NCBI RefSeq assembly: GCF_039540575.1
Contig: NZ_BAABFC010000001.1
Coordinates: 248,001 to 312,000 of the forward strand
DNA: 64,000 nt
From: Pseudaeromonas paramecii
GTDB taxonomy: Bacteria > Pseudomonadota > Gammaproteobacteria > Enterobacterales > Aeromonadaceae
Reading direction: 5' to 3'
Positions 61,764-64,000 of this stretch are shown here, piece by piece. The number at the start of each line of letters is the position of its first letter. Positions within the stretch are counted from its first letter, which is position 1. The translations under genes were made by a program, and so were the position numbers. The notes beneath the pieces are model-generated. The model was not told the DNA's origin, did not search any database, and saw only the letters and a list, made by a program, of their open reading frames with translations.

Positions 61764-62345
61764 ATGCGCAGTGCCGAATTCGATCGCCAGCATGTGCTGC
61801 AGCAGGCCATGGCCCTGTTCAGCACCAAGGGCTATGCCAAGACCACCATGCAGGAGCTGGTCAGCGCCACCGGTCTGCATCCGGGCAGCCTGTATGCCGC
61901 CTTTGGCAACAAGCGCGGCCTGCTGACCGCCGTGGTGGATCATTACATCGACACCAAGCGCGCGCGCCGCCATGCCTGTCTGGCCGCCGGCGATGCCCTG
62001 GATGGTATCGCCGCTTACATGAACCAGGTGGTGGACGATACCTTGAGGGGCGCCTGCCTGCTGGTCCGCACCCTGATGGAGCTGGCCGAACAGGATCCCG
62101 CCTTGCAGGCGCAGATCCAGGGCAACTACCAGGAAGTCGCCACCGATCTGCGAGCCAGCCTGTTGCGGGCCCAGCAACAGGGCCTGTTGGCAGCAGAGGC
62201 CGATCTCGATGTATTGACCACCTGGCTCGCCGTCACCCTGCAGGGACTCATCACCACGGCCCAATGCAATCGCCGGCAGGCCGAGTTGATGAGGGTGATC
62301 AATCTGCAGATCCAGGCGCTGCGCCAGGGCGTCGGCGCGCCATAA
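61764..62345 (+). CDS. TetR-family regulator, NemR-like
   Basis: A 193-residue repressor. The helix-turn-helix at residues 8-50 contains TTMQELVSATGLHPGSLYAA and FGNKRGLL. The C-terminal domain (DDTLRGACLLVRTLMEL, with Cys near 98) fits the TetR_C group that senses electrophiles through a cysteine. It is divergent from nemA and flanked by two palindromes, so it most likely represses nemA and itself until alkene or quinone stress. GAGGAG precedes the ATG. Its last 47 bp overlap the end of rarD. Confidence 0.85.
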   Translation: MRSAEFDRQHVLQQAMALFSTKGYAKTTMQELVSATGLHPGSLYAAFGNKRGLLTAVVDHYIDTKRARRHACLAAGDALDGIAAYMNQVVDDTLRGACLLVRTLMELAEQDPALQAQIQGNYQEVATDLRASLLRAQQQGLLAAEADLDVLTTWLAVTLQGLITTAQCNRRQAELMRVINLQIQALRQGVGAP

Positions 62346-63252
62346 GCCGCCAGACTCCCTCGCCCCCCAGCAGGGCCACCGCCAGCCAGATGGGGCCATA
62401 GGTCCACCACTGCTCGGCGCTGAGACTCTCACCCAGCAGCAAGGCCGCCACCACCAGCAGCACAGGCTCCACGTAGCTCAGCAGGCCAAACAAGGGCAGG
62501 CTCAGCCGCTCGCCGGCCAGCATCATGCACGACAACGCCAGGGCGCTGATAAAGCCCAGCCCCAGGATAAGCCAGGCCAGCCGCCCCCCCTGCCACAGCT
62601 CAACCGGGCTGTGTTCCAGCGCAAACCACAGGGCCACCGGCAGGCTCAGCAAGAGATCCCACCAGAGCCCCCCCAAGGAAGGAATGGCACGCCAGCGACG
62701 CAGGGCAAAGTAAACGGGATAGCCCAGACAGACGAGCCAGGTAGGCCAGGCCAGGGCCCCCGCCCCCAGCAAGGCATGCCCCACGCCCAACAGGGCCAGG
62801 CCGCAGGCCAGCCACTGGGGCCTGGATACCGGATCGGCAAACAGCAGCCGACCGGTGAGGACCAGGGTCAGGGGCAGCAGAAAGTAACCCAAGGACACCG
62901 CCAGTCCCTGTCCGTTCACCGGCGCCCAGAGAAACAGCCACAGCTGCACCCCCAGCATGGCCGCCGAAGAGAGCAGCCAGAGGCCAGAGCGCCAGCCCCC
63001 CAGGGCCAGCCGACGACCTATCTGCCCCACCTGGCCCCAGCGGCCCCGCACCAACAGCAGCAGGGTCAAAAAGGGGAAGGTCAGCAGCACCCGCCAGCCA
63101 TAGATGGCTTCACCGGAGAGCGGCCGCAGCCAGCCGGTGTAGTAATACAAGAAGGCAAACAGCAAGGATCCGATCAACGAAACACCGACACCGGCCACGA
63201 CTCCTCCGACACGCTGACACAACCAACAACAAGAATGACCTAAGCCAAGCAC
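62299..63252 (-). CDS. rarD: EamA/RarD-type membrane transporter
   Basis: A 317-residue ten-helix transporter of the drug/metabolite superfamily. GEAIYGWRVLLTFPFLTLLL and LAVSLGYFLLPLTLVLTGRLLF match RarD-type proteins, and GERLSLPLFGLLSYVEPVLL the second EamA half. The start is uncertain: GTG at 63252 is the longest option, while a GTG at codon 19 behind GGAGGA is close to the expected N-terminus. The substrate is unknown. It converges on the TetR gene with a 47-bp overlap. Confidence 0.78.
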   Translation of the reverse strand: MLGLGHSCCWLCQRVGGVVAGVGVSLIGSLLFAFLYYYTGWLRPLSGEAIYGWRVLLTFPFLTLLLLVRGRWGQVGQIGRRLALGGWRSGLWLLSSAAMLGVQLWLFLWAPVNGQGLAVSLGYFLLPLTLVLTGRLLFADPVSRPQWLACGLALLGVGHALLGAGALAWPTWLVCLGYPVYFALRRWRAIPSLGGLWWDLLLSLPVALWFALEHSPVELWQGGRLAWLILGLGFISALALSCMMLAGERLSLPLFGLLSYVEPVLLVVAALLLGESLSAEQWWTYGPIWLAVALLGGEGVWRLMARRRPGAAPGSAD

Positions 63253-63391
63253 AACTTAAGACAAGAGGCCGCCATCATAGGCCGTGCGCCAGATTCTTGC
63301 CGGAATTTTTGCAGGCGGGCTGTCAGCCAAGTGCGCGGTCAACAGCCTGGTCCGCACCGCTTAGGGGCTAACCCAGATCAATCGCACCAAA

Positions 63392-63419
63392 CTGGCACGC
63401 CAGGTCGGTCTGGCACGCC
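63392..63419. repeat. Direct repeats CTGGCACGCC upstream of codB
   Basis: Two exact 10-bp copies are spaced 18 bp start to start, about 180-205 bp before codB. They could be tandem activator sites; sigma-54 spacing does not fit. Confidence 0.4.
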
Positions 63420-63446
63420 GTGATTGCCCATCCCGGCCGACGGTAT

Positions 63447-63470
63447 GATTTGTGCAGCTCGCACAAAATC
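63447..63470. promoter_or_regulatory. Operator-like palindrome upstream of codB
   Basis: GATTTGTGC and GCACAAAATC form an inverted repeat with one extra base, centred about 140 bp before the codB ATG. The regulator is unknown. Confidence 0.4.
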
Positions 63471-63597
63471 GCCGTTGCACTTTTCGACAGGCCTGACAAG
63501 CAAACAGGGGGCACCCTTAATGCCTCACCTCCTGGCATGACCGTTGCCTTACTCAGCCTGGCGCATTGGGGCGCCTATCCATTAAAGGAAGCCAGAT

Positions 63598-64000
63598 ATG
63601 GAACAATCCGACTATCCGTTGAGCGAAGTGCCCAACGCGGCACGCAAGGGACTGCTCTCCACCTCCGTGGTGCTGCTGGGCTTTACCTTTTTCACCGCCA
63701 CCATGTGGGCCGGCGGCTCCCTCGGCAAGGCCTTCAGCTTTGGCGAACTGATGGGGATCATCCTCATCGGCAACCTGCTGCTGGGGGCCTACGCCGCCAC
63801 CCTGGCCTATATTGCCGCCAAGAGCGGTCTCAACTCTGTGCTGATGGGACGCTTCTGCTTTGGTGAGGTGGGCAGCAAGCTCTCCGACTTCATCCTGGGC
63901 TTCACCCAGATCGGCTGGTATGCCTGGGGCGCCGCCACCATAGTCGAGGTGCTGGTGAAGACCACTGGGCTGGACCCGGCCTGGAGCACCCCGCTTATCA
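63598..64000 (+). CDS. codB: Cytosine permease CodB, 5' part
   Basis: Nucleobase:cation symporter that imports cytosine. The first 134 residues are visible: MEQSDYPLSEVPNAARKGLL, VLLGFTFFTATMWAGGSLGK (first helix), IILIGNLLLGAYAATLAYI and GFTQIGWYAWGAATIVEVL. These match the N-terminal third of E. coli CodB well. AAGGA precedes the ATG. The gene leaves the right window edge; codA (cytosine deaminase) would be expected next. Confidence 0.9.
   Translation, partial: MEQSDYPLSEVPNAARKGLLSTSVVLLGFTFFTATMWAGGSLGKAFSFGELMGIILIGNLLLGAYAATLAYIAAKSGLNSVLMGRFCFGEVGSKLSDFILGFTQIGWYAWGAATIVEVLVKTTGLDPAWSTPLI

Larger units (their letters stand above)
63253..63597. other. Gene-free region between rarD and codB
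   Basis: A 345-bp divergent promoter region. It holds two direct CTGGCACGCC copies (63392-63401, 63410-63419) and a TTTGTGC-N5-GCACAAA palindrome near 63449-63467. I saw no PurR box. Confidence 0.5.

Noticed and set aside
63411..63426. TGGCACG...TTGC upstream of codB as a sigma-54 promoter
   Set aside because: The GG and GC doublets are 12 bases apart instead of 10, which sigma-54 does not tolerate.
1..64000. tRNA, rRNA, CRISPR array, integrase, prophage or plasmid genes
   Set aside because: None could be recognised on either strand; the window reads as chromosomal core plus the repeat pair.

Overview
The window is about 64 kb of gene-dense, high-GC gammaproteobacterial chromosome. Most products resemble Escherichia coli proteins along their whole length (PepN, Prc, ProQ, PurT, AroG, YgjP, AsnB, RlmI, SelD, MnmH, GloC, L25, MsrP), and the yebR-proQ-prc order is also the E. 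coli one. Gene content and GC suggest a marine or aquatic member of the Aeromonadaceae, such as Oceanimonas or Zobellella. That placement is inference: no rRNA or marker tree is available. I saw no rRNA, tRNA, CRISPR array, prophage, integrase or transposase gene.

Layout. 1-6.9 kb (minus strand): pyrD (cut by the window edge), a DUF2835 gene, pepN, and the msrC-proQ-prc unit. 6.9-13.1 kb: a possible small RNA, the regulator yciT, azoR, purT behind a PurR box, aroG and a DEAD-box helicase. 13.2-20.5 kb: a PAS-GGDEF cyclase, a PphA-type phosphatase, ygjP-dinF, rhlE, cowN behind a sigma-54-like promoter, and arfA. 20.6-28.9 kb: a DUF3157-like protein, a tandem-domain GH14 beta-amylase-like enzyme, lpxM, adenine deaminase, a frameshifted nagD and asnB.

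28.9-43.9 kb is bracketed by two copies of a roughly 500-bp, hairpin-rich, apparently noncoding repeat in inverted orientation. Each copy starts directly after the T-tract of an intrinsic terminator (asnB and rplY). Between them lie a porin, dinG, a DUF2057 gene, an NhaD/ArsB-type permease, a DUF2750 gene, pncA, rlmI, selD-mnmH, a chemoreceptor with a C-terminal hemerythrin domain, an SGNH hydrolase and gloC.

43.9-51.5 kb (minus strand): rplY, a LysM/FimV-like protein, a DUF1189 protein, yceH, and a tightly overlapping cobalamin set cobT-cobS-cobU-cobC-cobQ-cobO covering the late (lower-ligand) steps, CobQ amidation and adenosylation. 51.8-64 kb: DUF4202, msrP-msrQ, yedI, an EAL response regulator with its adjacent histidine kinase, ybcJ, an LpxH-like phosphoesterase, a divergent nemA/TetR pair with two palindromic operators, rarD, and the start of codB.

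The points most worth following are the terminator-associated inverted repeat pair, the duplicated beta-amylase in which both halves keep the two catalytic glutamates, cowN (CO protection of nitrogenase) with a sigma-54-like promoter but no nif gene nearby, and the single-base frameshift in nagD.
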